DNA of 64,000 bases from Natrialba asiatica DSM 12278 (GTDB taxonomy: Archaea; Halobacteriota; Halobacteria; Halobacteriales; Natrialbaceae). Where the stretch lies: assembly GCF_000337555.1 (NCBI RefSeq), contig NZ_AOIO01000021.1, forward strand, positions 207,852-271,851, given 5' to 3'. This document shows positions 8,679 through 17,090 of the stretch, in pieces. The notes beneath the pieces were generated by a model. It saw nothing but the letters and a program-made list of their open reading frames with translations. It was not told where the DNA came from and did not search any database. Both the position numbers and the translations under genes were made by a program. Each line of letters opens with the position of its first letter. The stretch's first letter is position 1.

Positions 8679-10928
8679 CTATTCCTGTTGTGCGTCGACG
8701 ACCGCGACGCTCGCCAGATTCACGATGTCCTTGACCTCGTCGCCGCGCTGGAGGACGTGTACCGGCCGATCCATGCCGACCAGCATCGGGCCGATGGCGT
8801 CCGCGCCGCCGAGACGCTGGAGGAGTTTGTAGCCAATGTTCCCCGATTCGAGGTTCGGGAAGACGAGCACGTTCGCCGGTTCCTCGAGTTCGGAGAAGCC
8901 GTAGGTTCCCTCGAGAATGTCGTCGACGACGGCGGTGTCGGCCTGCATCTCGCCGTCGACGGGGAAGTCGACCGCGGGATCGTCCTGTAGCATTGTCGCG
9001 GCGCGACGCGGTTTACGCGTGCCGTCGTTGTCGACGCTGCCGAAGTTCGAGTACGACAGCAGTGCGGCGCGGGGTTCGATGTTGAACCGGCGGGCGAGCT
9101 TGCCGGTCTGTTTGGTGACCTCCGCGAGGACCTCCTCGTCGGGAGCCTGATTGACCGTCGCGTCGGCGACGAAGATCACGCGATTCTTGAACGTGAGCAT
9201 GTAGACGCCGGCGGCGTAGTCGACGTCGTCCGCGGTGCCGATCACCTGCAGCGGCGGTCGGAGCGCCGACGGATAGTGATGGGAGAGACCCGTCAGGAGC
9301 GCATCAGCGTCGCCCTGTTCGACCATCACGCTGCCGAAGTAGTTCGAATCACCCTCGATGAGTTCGCCGGCTTCCGTTCGCGTGATACCCTTGCGCGCGC
9401 GGAGTTCGTGCAGACGGTCGGCGTACGCCTCGTAGTCGCCGACCGCGGGATCCGCGACCTGCGGCGTGAACTCGAGGCCGAGACTCGATGCGGTCTGGCG
9501 GATCTCGGACTCGTCGCCGATGAGAATCGGCGCGGCGATGCCTTGTTCCTGAATTTGGTAGGCTGCCCGGATCATCTTCTCGTTTTCCCCCTCCGCGAGC
9601 GCGACCGTCTTGGGGTCGCTCTTTGCCTTGTTGAGGACGACCCGCATCATCTCGCGGGACTTGCCGAGGCGAGCTTCGAGTTCTTCCTCGTAGGCGTCGA
9701 GGTCGAAGTCGGTGCGGGCAGCGCCCGACTCGATCGCGGCTTCGGCGACGGTCGGGGCGACCTGGAAGAGCACGCGCGGGTCGACGGGCTTCGGAATGAT
9801 GTAGTCGGGGCCGTACTGAAGCGGCTCGTCGCCGTAGGCTTTGACGACGGCGTCTGGAACGTCCTGCCGGGCGAGGTCGGCGAGCGCCTCGGCGCAGGCG
9901 ACTTTCATCTCCTCGTTGATCTCCGTCGCGCGCACGTCGAGTGCACCCCGGAAGATGAAGGGAAACCCGAGGACGTTGTTGACCTGATTCGGGTAGTCGG
10001 AGCGGCCGGTCGCCATGATGACGTCGTCGTCGCGGGCGGCCTTTGCCTCCTCGTAGCCGATTTCGGGATCGGGGTTGGCCATCGCGAAAATGACCGGGTT
10101 GCTGGCCATCGACTGGACCATCTCCTGGGAGACGATGCCGCCGACCGAGAGGCCGACGAAGACGTCCGCCCCCTCCATAGCATCCGCGAGATCGCCACCG
10201 GGGATGTCGCGAGCGAACTGGCGCTTGTACTCGTTGACCTCCTGCGCCCGAGTTTCGGTGATGATACCCGAGGAGTCACACATCGTGATGTTCTCGGCGC
10301 GACAGCCGAGCGAGACGTAAAACCGGGCCGTCGCGATGGCGCTCGCGCCCGCTCCCGAGAACACGATTTCGAGGTCTTCGAGGTCCTTACCCGCAATATC
10401 TGCCGCGTTGAGCAGTGCGGCACCGGAGATGATCGCCGTCCCGTGCTGATCGTCGTGAAACACCGGAATGTCGATTTCCTCGCGCAGGCGCTCCTCGATC
10501 GTGAAACACGACGGTGCCGTGATGTCCTCTAAGTTGATCCCGCCGAAGGTCGGCTCCATCATCTTCACCGCCTCGACGAACTCGTGTGGGTCCGACTCGT
10601 CGAGTTCAATGTCGAAGACGTCGATGTCGGCGAAGCGTTTGAACAGGACGCCCTTGCCCTCCATGACGGGCTTTGAGGCCTGTGCACCGATATCACCGAG
10701 TCCGAGCACGGCAGAGCCGTTCGAAACGACGCCGACGAGGTTCCCTTTTGCCGTGTAGGTATACGCCTGGGTCTCGTCGTCGTCGATCTTCCGGCAGGGC
10801 GCAGCAACTCCCGGCGAATACGCGAGTGAGAGGTCTCGCTGCGTGTTCGTCGGCTTCGTCGTCGAAATTTCGATCTTCCCCGGCGGATCAGTCTGGTGGT
10901 ACTCCAGCGCGTCCTCGTCAAGTCCCAT
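8679..10928 (-). CDS. maeB: NADP-dependent malic enzyme with C-terminal phosphotransacetylase-like domain
   Basis: Oxidative decarboxylation of malate to pyruvate with NAD(P)H formation. The 749-residue protein has the malic domain first ([41 protein letters not shown]), then an NAD-binding domain ([19 protein letters not shown]), and from about residue 430 a phosphate acetyltransferase-like domain, the usual MaeB architecture. In known MaeB proteins the PTA-like part is regulatory and not active. The start at 10928 ([12 protein letters not shown]) lies about 26 bp from a TATA-like tttttagt (minus strand near 10950-10958). It is divergent from coaD and is followed by a gene remnant. Confidence 0.95.
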   Translation of the reverse strand: MGLDEDALEYHQTDPPGKIEISTTKPTNTQRDLSLAYSPGVAAPCRKIDDDETQAYTYTAKGNLVGVVSNGSAVLGLGDIGAQASKPVMEGKGVLFKRFADIDVFDIELDESDPHEFVEAVKMMEPTFGGINLEDITAPSCFTIEERLREEIDIPVFHDDQHGTAIISGAALLNAADIAGKDLEDLEIVFSGAGASAIATARFYVSLGCRAENITMCDSSGIITETRAQEVNEYKRQFARDIPGGDLADAMEGADVFVGLSVGGIVSQEMVQSMASNPVIFAMANPDPEIGYEEAKAARDDDVIMATGRSDYPNQVNNVLGFPFIFRGALDVRATEINEEMKVACAEALADLARQDVPDAVVKAYGDEPLQYGPDYIIPKPVDPRVLFQVAPTVAEAAIESGAARTDFDLDAYEEELEARLGKSREMMRVVLNKAKSDPKTVALAEGENEKMIRAAYQIQEQGIAAPILIGDESEIRQTASSLGLEFTPQVADPAVGDYEAYADRLHELRARKGITRTEAGELIEGDSNYFGSVMVEQGDADALLTGLSHHYPSALRPPLQVIGTADDVDYAAGVYMLTFKNRVIFVADATVNQAPDEEVLAEVTKQTGKLARRFNIEPRAALLSYSNFGSVDNDGTRKPRRAATMLQDDPAVDFPVDGEMQADTAVVDDILEGTYGFSELEEPANVLVFPNLESGNIGYKLLQRLGGADAIGPMLVGMDRPVHVLQRGDEVKDIVNLASVAVVDAQQE

Positions 10929-11035
10929 ACCATGGACAGTGTGGGCATTCACTAAAAACAATTCGAAGGCGGATATCGACAATCGTCGAACTGCGGGCAT
11001 AGCTCGTCTCGGTCACCTCGTTTCCAGATTCGACC

Positions 11036-11044
11036 GTTTTATAC
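11036..11044 (+). promoter_or_regulatory. TATA-like box of coaD
   Basis: The sequence ttttatacg is centred about 27 bp before the ATG at 11068, which fits a leaderless transcript and excludes the longer open frame that begins at 10843. Confidence 0.55.
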
Positions 11045-11067
11045 GGGCCGCGCCAGTGAGGTGGGGT

Positions 11068-11535
11068 ATGGACGTCGCGCTTGGTGGGACGTTCGACCCC
11101 GTTCACGACGGCCACCGGCGGCTCTTCGAACGGGCGTTCGAACTCGGAGACGTCACTGTCGGCTTAACCAGCGACGAACTCGCCCCGAAGACACGACACG
11201 AAGAGCGAACGGTCCGGTCGTTCGACGACCGACGGGCCGACCTCGAAACCGAACTCGAAGCGATCGCAACCGAGTACGACCGATCGTTCGAAATCCGACG
11301 ACTCGAGGAACCGACCGGCATCGCGACTGAACCCCAGTTCGACTACCTGGTCGTCTCACCGGAAACCAGATCCGGCGGCGAACGAATCAACGAGATTCGC
11401 CGTGAGCGGGGCCACGACCCACTCGAGGTCGTCGTCGTCCCTCACCTGCGTGCTGACGACGGCGATATCATCTCAAGTACCCGAATTGTCCACGGGGAGA
11501 TCGACGAACACGGCACTGTTCTCGAAGGCGACTAG
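11068..11535 (+). CDS. coaD: Archaeal phosphopantetheine adenylyltransferase
   Basis: Transfers AMP from ATP to 4'-phosphopantetheine, the penultimate step of coenzyme A synthesis. The 155-residue protein opens MDVALGGTFDPVHDGHRRLF, with the nucleotidyltransferase motif (T-F-D-x-x-H-x-G-H), and ends with ISSTRIV, equivalent to the second nucleotide-binding motif. The archaeal family is close to eukaryotic PPAT and distinct from bacterial CoaD. The start is fixed by the motif at residue 6 and by the TATA-like box. It stands divergent from malic enzyme with a 139-bp spacer. Confidence 0.93.
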   Translation: MDVALGGTFDPVHDGHRRLFERAFELGDVTVGLTSDELAPKTRHEERTVRSFDDRRADLETELEAIATEYDRSFEIRRLEEPTGIATEPQFDYLVVSPETRSGGERINEIRRERGHDPLEVVVVPHLRADDGDIISSTRIVHGEIDEHGTVLEGD

Positions 11536-11737
11536 TCACCGACCGTGTCCGTCGCGGAATCTGTACAGACTGCACTGAACTCGAACCGAATCGAGTGAAC
11601 TCGGCAGTTCTATCTCCAATGGAAATTACAGGGAGCTACTAATACTGCCTTTCCAGCCATGTATCGTAAACTTACGGTCGGTAACGGTCAGTGGCGCGGT
11701 GGTCTGGGCAAACGTCGGTTCTGATCAATCAGTCGCG

Positions 11738-12046
11738 TTACCAGCTGGGTGGTTCGAGACCGGCTGCAGCGAGCCGATCCTTCCAGCGGGTCTGGATCGA
11801 GAGGCGAGAGACATCCGCCGCGTCGGCAACGGCACCCTGCGTTCGGCCATCCCCGGCGACGAGCGAGCCGGCGTAGATACTCGCGGCGAGAACGGCCCGT
11901 TTCGAGCGGTCTTCCGGCGGTACGTCGCCGAGAAAGAGTTCGGTAGCACAGGAGCGGGCGTCACTGGAGAGGTCGAGTCGGTCGGCGATCTGCTCGAGTT
12001 CGGTGAGCCAGGTATCGTACTCGATTCGATCGCGGGCGCTGTGCAT
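11738..12046 (-). CDS. Mini transcription factor B-like protein with a single cyclin repeat
   Basis: A 102-residue protein that looks like one cyclin fold of TFB: a helix with LTELEQIADRLDLS, then KRAVLAASIYAGSLVAGDGR and the end VADAADVSRLSIQTRWKDRL, which matches the last repeat of a full TFB, where a recognition helix contacts the BRE element. It has no zinc ribbon, no linker and no second repeat, so it cannot recruit polymerase in the normal way. It could act as a DNA-binding repressor or modulator. A full TFB is encoded at 36009-36998 for comparison. The ATG at 12046 is the natural start. Function is inferred. Confidence 0.75.
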   Translation of the reverse strand: MHSARDRIEYDTWLTELEQIADRLDLSSDARSCATELFLGDVPPEDRSKRAVLAASIYAGSLVAGDGRTQGAVADAADVSRLSIQTRWKDRLAAAGLEPPSW

Positions 12047-12377
12047 AGGCGAAGTAGCGTGCCATCGGAGATAAATCTGCGGACGTGAGCGTCGGCGAAC
12101 AGGAGCGGGGTAGTCGGGACGTGGGCTGGCGTAGTCGGTGGGTGACAGGAGTATGTGTAATGGAGAGTCAGTGTAGCGGCCCTCGGAATGTGTCCGTTTC
12201 AGATCGTTGTGAATCCCAATAGCGCGCTACTTGCACCAAGAGTTAGCTACGAACAGGTCGCCGAATCAGCCGTTCTGCCTGGGTTTCACTAGGAGACAAC
12301 TACTAAAGCCCGAGAATCGCCAAGTGAGAAACACCGTTGGGTTCCGGTCTCGGTACGGACTGGACCTGCGTCCCGTC
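12047..12377. other. Gene-free spacer between the divergent mini-TFB and zinc microprotein genes
   Basis: About 330 bp with no open frame that looks like a protein. A weak TATA-like actaaag occurs near 12300, some 75 bp before the next start. Nothing else recognisable was seen. Confidence 0.4.
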
Positions 12378-12551
12378 ATGAAGGAGCCAACTTGCAAGCT
12401 CGTCTGCACCGGCTGTGGTCTCGAGATGCCGTACCGAGACCGATCGTTAGCCGAGCAGGCGGCAGAGCTACACCAACTTCGCGATGCCGAGCACGTGACC
12501 TTTATCGTTCCACCGGACTGGTCGCCCGAAGAGCCGGTGAAACATCAGTAG
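12378..12551 (+). CDS. Small C-x2-C protein of unknown function
   Basis: A 57-residue protein: MKEPTCKLVCTGCGLEMPY, then a helical section RDRSLAEQAAELHQLRDAEH and the end VTFIVPPDWSPEEP. Cysteines at 6, 10 and 13 suggest a half zinc knuckle or a dimeric zinc site. Many such microproteins are conserved in haloarchaea, mostly without known role. The upstream extension to 12231 is basic and unlike haloarchaeal protein, so the ATG at 12378 is preferred. It lies 66 bp before tRNA-Leu. Confidence 0.6.
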   Translation: MKEPTCKLVCTGCGLEMPYRDRSLAEQAAELHQLRDAEHVTFIVPPDWSPEEPVKHQ

Positions 12552-12617
12552 TCGGAAGTCACGAGGTGCCGTCCGGACCGACAGTTACTTACTGGATTCG
12601 TGAAAAGCGAAAGGTGC

Positions 12618-12702
12618 GCGCGGGTAGCCAAGCTAGGCCAACGGCGCAGCGCTTAGGACGCTGTCCCGTAGGGGTCCGCCGGTTCGAATCCGGTCCCGCG
12701 CA
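12618..12702 (+). tRNA. tRNA-Leu (anticodon UAG)
   Basis: An 85-base cloverleaf with an acceptor stem GCGCGGG (12618-12624) paired with CCCGCGC (12695-12701) and discriminator A at 12702. The anticodon stem CAGCG/CGCTG encloses the loop CTTAGGA, giving anticodon TAG (UAG), which reads CUA. The long variable arm and the T arm ggttcgaatcc confirm a class II tRNA of the leucine type. No intron is seen and CCA is not encoded. A 21-bp copy of its 3' end lies downstream at 12783-12803. Confidence 0.96.
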
Positions 12703-12782
12703 TTCTCCGCGAACACTATCGTAAGCGGAGGCTGCAGTCGATCGATTCTCACCCTGGAAACCGACCGAAGTGGAGGGTTCCT

Positions 12783-12803
12783 CCGGTTCGAATCCGGTCC
12801 CGC
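12783..12803 (+). repeat. Duplicate of the 3' end of tRNA-Leu, possible attachment-site scar
   Basis: These 21 bases are identical to 12679-12699 in the tRNA gene (T arm and part of the acceptor stem), and the following bases are similar but not identical. The flanks do not form a cloverleaf. Repeats of a tRNA 3' end are the usual product of integrase-mediated insertion into tRNA genes; a decayed second tRNA is the alternative. No integrase gene is visible nearby. Confidence 0.55.
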
Positions 12804-13188
12804 ACACTCTCGTCGTGCGGACGTGTCATAAAAAGGCACGCAGCGATGGTTGCAGACCAAAAGAGGGTGCCGGACACAAGTGCAACTCTGCAAGGCGTAG
12901 CCGCGAGTGGCGAACTCGTGAACGCGGCTGCCGAGACAGTGCCGTCATTCGAATGGTCTCCGTTTGAATTTCTGCTGGAGTACGAGTGTTTCTTCGAGCG
13001 GGCGAACACGAGTTCACTAGCCATCGGATCGCTTCAAGGCGTTCTCCAGTGCTGTTACAAGCCGAAGTTGTATCGGAAAATTCGTGAAAGCGACCTGATG
13101 CGTGTTGTCTACAGCAGCAAGCGTTTGTGGGCTATGTAGACCCCGTACTGTAGAGGGTTTCTATACGGACATATGCTAGAGATCAGAA
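12804..13188. other. Spacer after the tRNA scar, with one doubtful open frame
   Basis: Between the tRNA scar and the ABC transporter promoter lies almost 400 bp without a recognisable gene. An open frame of 97 codons at 12846-13139 (+) starts with ATG, but its product (rich in Ser, Leu and Cys) does not have the acidic bias of the neighbours, so I treat it as non-coding or as decayed sequence. Confidence 0.35.
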
Positions 13189-13197
13189 AGTATTTTA
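13189..13197 (+). promoter_or_regulatory. TATA-like box of the ABC exporter operon
   Basis: The sequence agtatttta is centred about 27 bp before the GTG at 13221. This favours GTG 13221 as the start over the ATG codons at 13173 and 13197, which lie before or inside the box. Confidence 0.5.
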
Positions 13198-13220
13198 TGA
13201 GAGGGAATAAGTATAAACGC

Positions 13221-14162
13221 GTGACAGATATTGATCTGAACGGGCTTCGAAAAGAGTTCGGTAACGGGGTGGTCGCCGTCGACGACCTCAGTTTCAGCAT
13301 CGGATCGGGGGAGATATTCGGGTTTCTCGGACCGAACGGCGCTGGGAAGTCGACGACGATCGATATCCTCCTCGGGTACGTCGCCCCGACCGCTGGTCAC
13401 GCGACCGTTCTGGGTCAGGATGTCTGCGATAATTTCGCACCGACTCGCAACCGAATCGGCATCCTTCCGGAGGGATACGGCCTGTACGATCGGCTGACGG
13501 CCCGCGAACACGTCGAATGGGTGGTTCGAACGAAAGATGCGGCGGACGATCCCAACACGATCCTCGAGCGGGTAGGGATCGCTGACGCGGCGGATCGTCG
13601 TGTCGGTGGATTTTCCAAGGGAATGAGTCAACGACTCGCATTTGGAATGGCCCTCGTCGGCGATCCCGACCTGTTACTTCTCGATGAACCGTCGTCGGGG
13701 CTCGATCCGACGGGTATTCAGGAGATGCGAAAGACGATCCGCGAGTTGGCCGACGACGGGACCACGGTGTTCTTCTCGAGCCACGTGCTTTCCGAGGTCG
13801 AAGCGGTCTGTGATCGCGTCGGGATCATGTCCGAGGGGCGACTGGTCGCCCTCGACGAAATCGATGCGCTTCGCGATCAAATTGGCGGGTCCGCGCGCCT
13901 TACGCTGTCGCTCGAGTCACCTCCTCGCTCGCTCGAACTCGAGCGACTTCGTGGCGTCCGGACGGTCGCGATTGACGGGGACACAGTGTCCGTCGATTGC
14001 CGCAGTGGTGCCGAGAAGGTCGATGTGATCAAACACGTCGATGACCGGGCGGCGATCACCGATATCGTTTCCGAGGAACCCTCGATGGAGGATCTCTTCA
14101 ACCGGTACACGGAGGGAACCCACTCTGAGACCGACCGGCAGATACTGGAGGTTCCACAATGA
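13221..14162 (+). CDS. ABC-2 type transporter ATP-binding protein
   Basis: ATPase of an exporter, 313 residues from the GTG start. It has Walker A GPNGAGKST, a signature FSKGMSQRLAF and Walker B LLLLDEPSSGLDP, followed by the C-terminal extension common in CcmA, NatA and NosF-like ATPases. The substrate of this broad family cannot be named from sequence. The start was chosen from the TATA-like box; the longer version would add a basic 16-residue head. Its TGA overlaps the ATG of the permease by four bases, so the two form an operon. It lies just after the tRNA scar in DNA that looks AT-richer than average. Confidence 0.88.
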   Translation: MTDIDLNGLRKEFGNGVVAVDDLSFSIGSGEIFGFLGPNGAGKSTTIDILLGYVAPTAGHATVLGQDVCDNFAPTRNRIGILPEGYGLYDRLTAREHVEWVVRTKDAADDPNTILERVGIADAADRRVGGFSKGMSQRLAFGMALVGDPDLLLLDEPSSGLDPTGIQEMRKTIRELADDGTTVFFSSHVLSEVEAVCDRVGIMSEGRLVALDEIDALRDQIGGSARLTLSLESPPRSLELERLRGVRTVAIDGDTVSVDCRSGAEKVDVIKHVDDRAAITDIVSEEPSMEDLFNRYTEGTHSETDRQILEVPQ

Positions 14163-15001
14163 GTGTCGCGGACGTAATCTGGAAGGATTTCCTGAATGTC
14201 CGTCGTTCGAAGGGTATCTGGATCGCCGGCTCCACCTATGCGGTATTCGCCGGCCTCTTCTTACTCATTCAACGGAACCAACTCCGGTTCTACGAGACTG
14301 GTCGGGAGGGGGTAATCGCGACCGTCTCTCAAGTCAACTCGCTCGGATCGTTTTTCGTTCCGATCGTCGCGTTCGTCGTCGCCTATCTTGCCATCGCGGG
14401 CGAACGCGAAACGGGGAGCGCTAAACTGGAACTCGGCCTGCCGAATACGCGTCGCGACGTCCTCATCGGCAAATTCATCAGTCGTAGTTTCGTTATGGTG
14501 CTCAGCGTCGTGCTTGCGTACGCTGTTGTCGTCGCAATATTGCTACTAACAAGTTATCCCGTCTTTCCGGGTCCCACTCTCCTTGCGTTGTTCGGTTTGA
14601 TGACGCTCTATACGATCGCGTACGTCGCAATTGCCATCGGTATTTCTGCGGCGGTTGCCACCAAAGCTCGCGCAGCAGCCGTTGGGTTCGGAGTGTACTT
14701 CGTGCTGAACGTTCTCCTCCTCTTTACCACACTTGGAAACCTCATCCGGAGGCTCCACGTCGGTGTCTTCGGATTCTCCGAGACGCCGATTCTCTACCAA
14801 TTCGCCTCCCAGTTCGTGCCGAATGAGGGAATATTAGTGGGAATACAGAGTATTACCGGTCAAAGCGTAACGGGCCGGGAGTTACCCTCGAGTACGGCGT
14901 TCTACGTGCAACCGGAATTCATGCCCGTGGTTCTGTGTGTCTGGATCGTTGTCCCACTCGTAGTTGGGTACTATCGGTTCAGACGAGCCGACGTGAGTTA
15001 A
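14159..15001 (+). CDS. ABC-2 type transporter permease
   Basis: Membrane partner of the preceding ATPase, 280 residues with six likely helices. The N-terminal amphipathic part (VADVIWKDFLNVRRSKGIWI), the large loop after the first helix and the motif AGERETGSAKLELGLP are typical of the NosY or ABC-2 permease group, where the conserved ERE-SG segment couples to the ATPase. The gene has more A and T in its third positions than most neighbours (for example ttgctactaacaagttatcc near 14540), a sign of possible recent arrival. It overlaps the ATPase gene by four bases. Confidence 0.88.
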   Translation: MSVADVIWKDFLNVRRSKGIWIAGSTYAVFAGLFLLIQRNQLRFYETGREGVIATVSQVNSLGSFFVPIVAFVVAYLAIAGERETGSAKLELGLPNTRRDVLIGKFISRSFVMVLSVVLAYAVVVAILLLTSYPVFPGPTLLALFGLMTLYTIAYVAIAIGISAAVATKARAAAVGFGVYFVLNVLLLFTTLGNLIRRLHVGVFGFSETPILYQFASQFVPNEGILVGIQSITGQSVTGRELPSSTAFYVQPEFMPVVLCVWIVVPLVVGYYRFRRADVS

Positions 15002-15140
15002 TAACGGGCTTTCGTTCACAAGAACGCTCGTTGTCGAATCGTCGTTCTCGATTAGCCGCCTTCATTCCATTTGAAGTTATATTCAAGATTATTGAATTAG
15101 TGTCGGCAACCTTTTGCCACGCGCACGACAACACGATAGC

Positions 15141-16148
15141 ATGCCGGGCACCACGAGTTGGCATACCCTTCTCGAGACCATCGCGGAGTTACCACCCGAT
15201 GCGACACTCCTCACGCCACTCTCGCGGGACCCCTTCCAGATAACTGAGACGCAGGACCATCGGATTCTCGTCGAGTTCGAACACGAATCGGAGACGGTTC
15301 CACTGCAACGCGAACAGTTCGAGACGCTGCTTCAACGAGTTCAGGATACGGCCGGCGGCTTCGATCTTGACCGGCTTCCGTCGGCGGCCGAACCCTACGC
15401 GACGACCCTCAGTCTTCATCCGCGGTTTGAACTGGATGACAGGGCCGGAACGCTGACAGAAACCGAGACGCCAACCGGCTCTCCGCTGGTCGATACAGAT
15501 GCGGGCTTCGAGTCCGGTTCGGCTGCCGCCGCAGAGCACGCGGAGCGCGAAGAACCCGATCTCCCAGTCTACGCCGACGCCCTGCTGTTGATCGACGCCC
15601 TGGAGCGACACGATCCAACCGCACTCGACGGGATGGAGACGGCGGCGTTGGTCAATCTCTATACGCTCCTTTCGGACGTGCAGCGAAACGCCGACGCCCT
15701 CCGGCAGGAGGTCAGCGAGAGCTTGCTCGACCGGCTCCACCACGACCGTCAGGTCAGCGGACAGTACGGGTCGATCCAGCGGACTGCCCGCCGGAATCGA
15801 TCGCTCAAGGACGACGAAGACGTACTGCCCGTCCTGGAAGACGCCGGAATCGATCCCGAACGCGTCACCAGCGTCGACCCGGCGAAGGTCGACGAGGCGC
15901 TCGCGGTGACTGAACTCGCCGAGTCCGCGGTATACGAGATCGAACGCAGCGAGTACGTCCGCAAAGCGGAGGTCGACGAGGAAGAGAAAGAATCGCGACT
16001 GCAGGGGCTCAAGGATCAACTTACCGGGACGGACGAGGAAACCGCCGAACTGCAGCGAGAAATCGAAGCCCTGGAGGCGCGTATCGACGATCTCACCAGC
16101 TTCGATTCCGGTGCGTCGTTTCGCTCTCCATCCGGTGGGGAAACCTGA
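15141..16148 (+). CDS. Haloarchaeal protein of unknown function with C-terminal coiled coil
   Basis: A 335-residue acidic, soluble protein that I do not recognise. It has an N-terminal part of mixed structure up to about 130, a central helical region (ALLLIDALERHDPTAL, LVNLYTLLSDVQRNADALRQ), a stretch DAGIDPERVTSVDPAKVDEA and a strongly charged coiled coil near the end (EEEKESRLQGLKDQLTG, ETAELQREIEALEARIDDL). There are no membrane segments or cysteines in motifs. The ATG at 15141 was preferred over a start at 15114 because a TATA-like cctttt near 15110 lies about 30 bp before it. Confidence 0.7.
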   Translation: MPGTTSWHTLLETIAELPPDATLLTPLSRDPFQITETQDHRILVEFEHESETVPLQREQFETLLQRVQDTAGGFDLDRLPSAAEPYATTLSLHPRFELDDRAGTLTETETPTGSPLVDTDAGFESGSAAAAEHAEREEPDLPVYADALLLIDALERHDPTALDGMETAALVNLYTLLSDVQRNADALRQEVSESLLDRLHHDRQVSGQYGSIQRTARRNRSLKDDEDVLPVLEDAGIDPERVTSVDPAKVDEALAVTELAESAVYEIERSEYVRKAEVDEEEKESRLQGLKDQLTGTDEETAELQREIEALEARIDDLTSFDSGASFRSPSGGET

Positions 16149-16245
16149 TCACAGCCATCCGCACAGCGGTGGCTTCCCCATAGTGACTGCTCTCCGATTA
16201 AAGCATAGCCTGCTGTGGCCGACACACGTCTGACGCTCCATAACG

Positions 16246-16251
16246 CTTATT
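16246..16251 (+). promoter_or_regulatory. TATA-like box of dacZ
   Basis: The sequence cttatt is centred about 28 bp before the dacZ ATG at 16277, consistent with a leaderless dacZ-mscS transcript. Confidence 0.45.
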
Positions 16252-16276
16252 CGCGCGGAAACGACTTGTATGAGCA

Positions 16277-17089
16277 ATGGCCGGGTTAGACGATGTGTTC
16301 GGGCAGCTCTTCTCGAACGCCGATGCCGTCGCTCTCTTTTCACCGAGTAGCTCCGATTACGAACGCTGTCAAACAGCCGACGATCTCGACGTACTCGTCA
16401 TCGCCACCGACAACGATGTCGGCGCAGAGACGTTCGTCGAACTCCCCCTCGAGTTCGAGGACGTTGCCGAACGGATTAGCTTTGGCCTCGAGGAGGCACT
16501 CGAGCAGGACGTTATCGAGGACGGCGACGAACTCGTCTGTGCAACGCGCGTCTTCGGGGACGAGATCGATACCATCTCGCGCGTGCGAGCCAGCGCGGAT
16601 GACCGGACCGGGATCTACGACCTCTTTGCGAAGTCGCGGGCCGAGCCGACGGTCATCAAAGCCGTCCTCGAACTCGCGATCGAACTCGGCAAGAAGGGCC
16701 AGAAGGGCAAGCCGGTAGGGGCACTTTTCGTCGTCGGCGACGCGGGAAAGGTGATGAACAAGTCTCGGCCGCTGTCGTACAACCCCTTCGAGAAGTCACA
16801 CGTTCACGTCGGCGATCCGATCGTGAACGTCATGTTGAAGGAGTTCTCTCGGCTCGACGGCGCGTTCGTCATCTCCGATGCGGGCAAGATCGTCTCGGCC
16901 TATCGGTATCTCGAGCCATCCGCGGAGGGCGTCGACATTCCGAAAGGGCTCGGCGCACGCCACATGGCCGGCGGCGCGATCACGCGCGATACGAACGCGA
17001 TCACGATCGTGCTGTCGGAAAGCGATGGGCTCGTCCGGGCGTTCAAGGCCGGCGAGCTCATCATGGAGGTCGATCCGGAGGCGTACTGA
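16277..17089 (+). CDS. dacZ: Diadenylate cyclase DacZ (c-di-AMP synthase)
   Basis: Makes cyclic di-AMP from two ATP. The 270-residue protein has an archaeal N-terminal domain (residues 1-110) and a C-terminal DAC domain with the catalytic DGA motif in RLDGAFVISDAG (194-196) and the G-x-R-H motif in GLGARHMAG (226-229). These are the active-site signatures of the family. c-di-AMP is essential and dose-sensitive in Haloferax. The ATG at 16277 was taken because an ATG at 16270 is out of frame. The next gene, an MscS-type channel, starts one base after the stop, so the two are surely co-transcribed. Confidence 0.93.
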   Translation: MAGLDDVFGQLFSNADAVALFSPSSSDYERCQTADDLDVLVIATDNDVGAETFVELPLEFEDVAERISFGLEEALEQDVIEDGDELVCATRVFGDEIDTISRVRASADDRTGIYDLFAKSRAEPTVIKAVLELAIELGKKGQKGKPVGALFVVGDAGKVMNKSRPLSYNPFEKSHVHVGDPIVNVMLKEFSRLDGAFVISDAGKIVSAYRYLEPSAEGVDIPKGLGARHMAGGAITRDTNAITIVLSESDGLVRAFKAGELIMEVDPEAY

Positions 17090-17090
17090 T

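Noticed and set aside
12589..13024. Minus-strand frames with products such as RDRIRTGG and GPDSNRR across the tRNA region
   Set aside because: Frames that read the antisense of a tRNA T arm produce these strings in many genomes; they are not genes.
12846..13139. A 97-codon plus-strand frame after the tRNA scar
   Set aside because: The product does not have the acidic bias of haloarchaeal proteins, no domain is visible, and no promoter or ribosome site supports it; described only as a doubtful frame.
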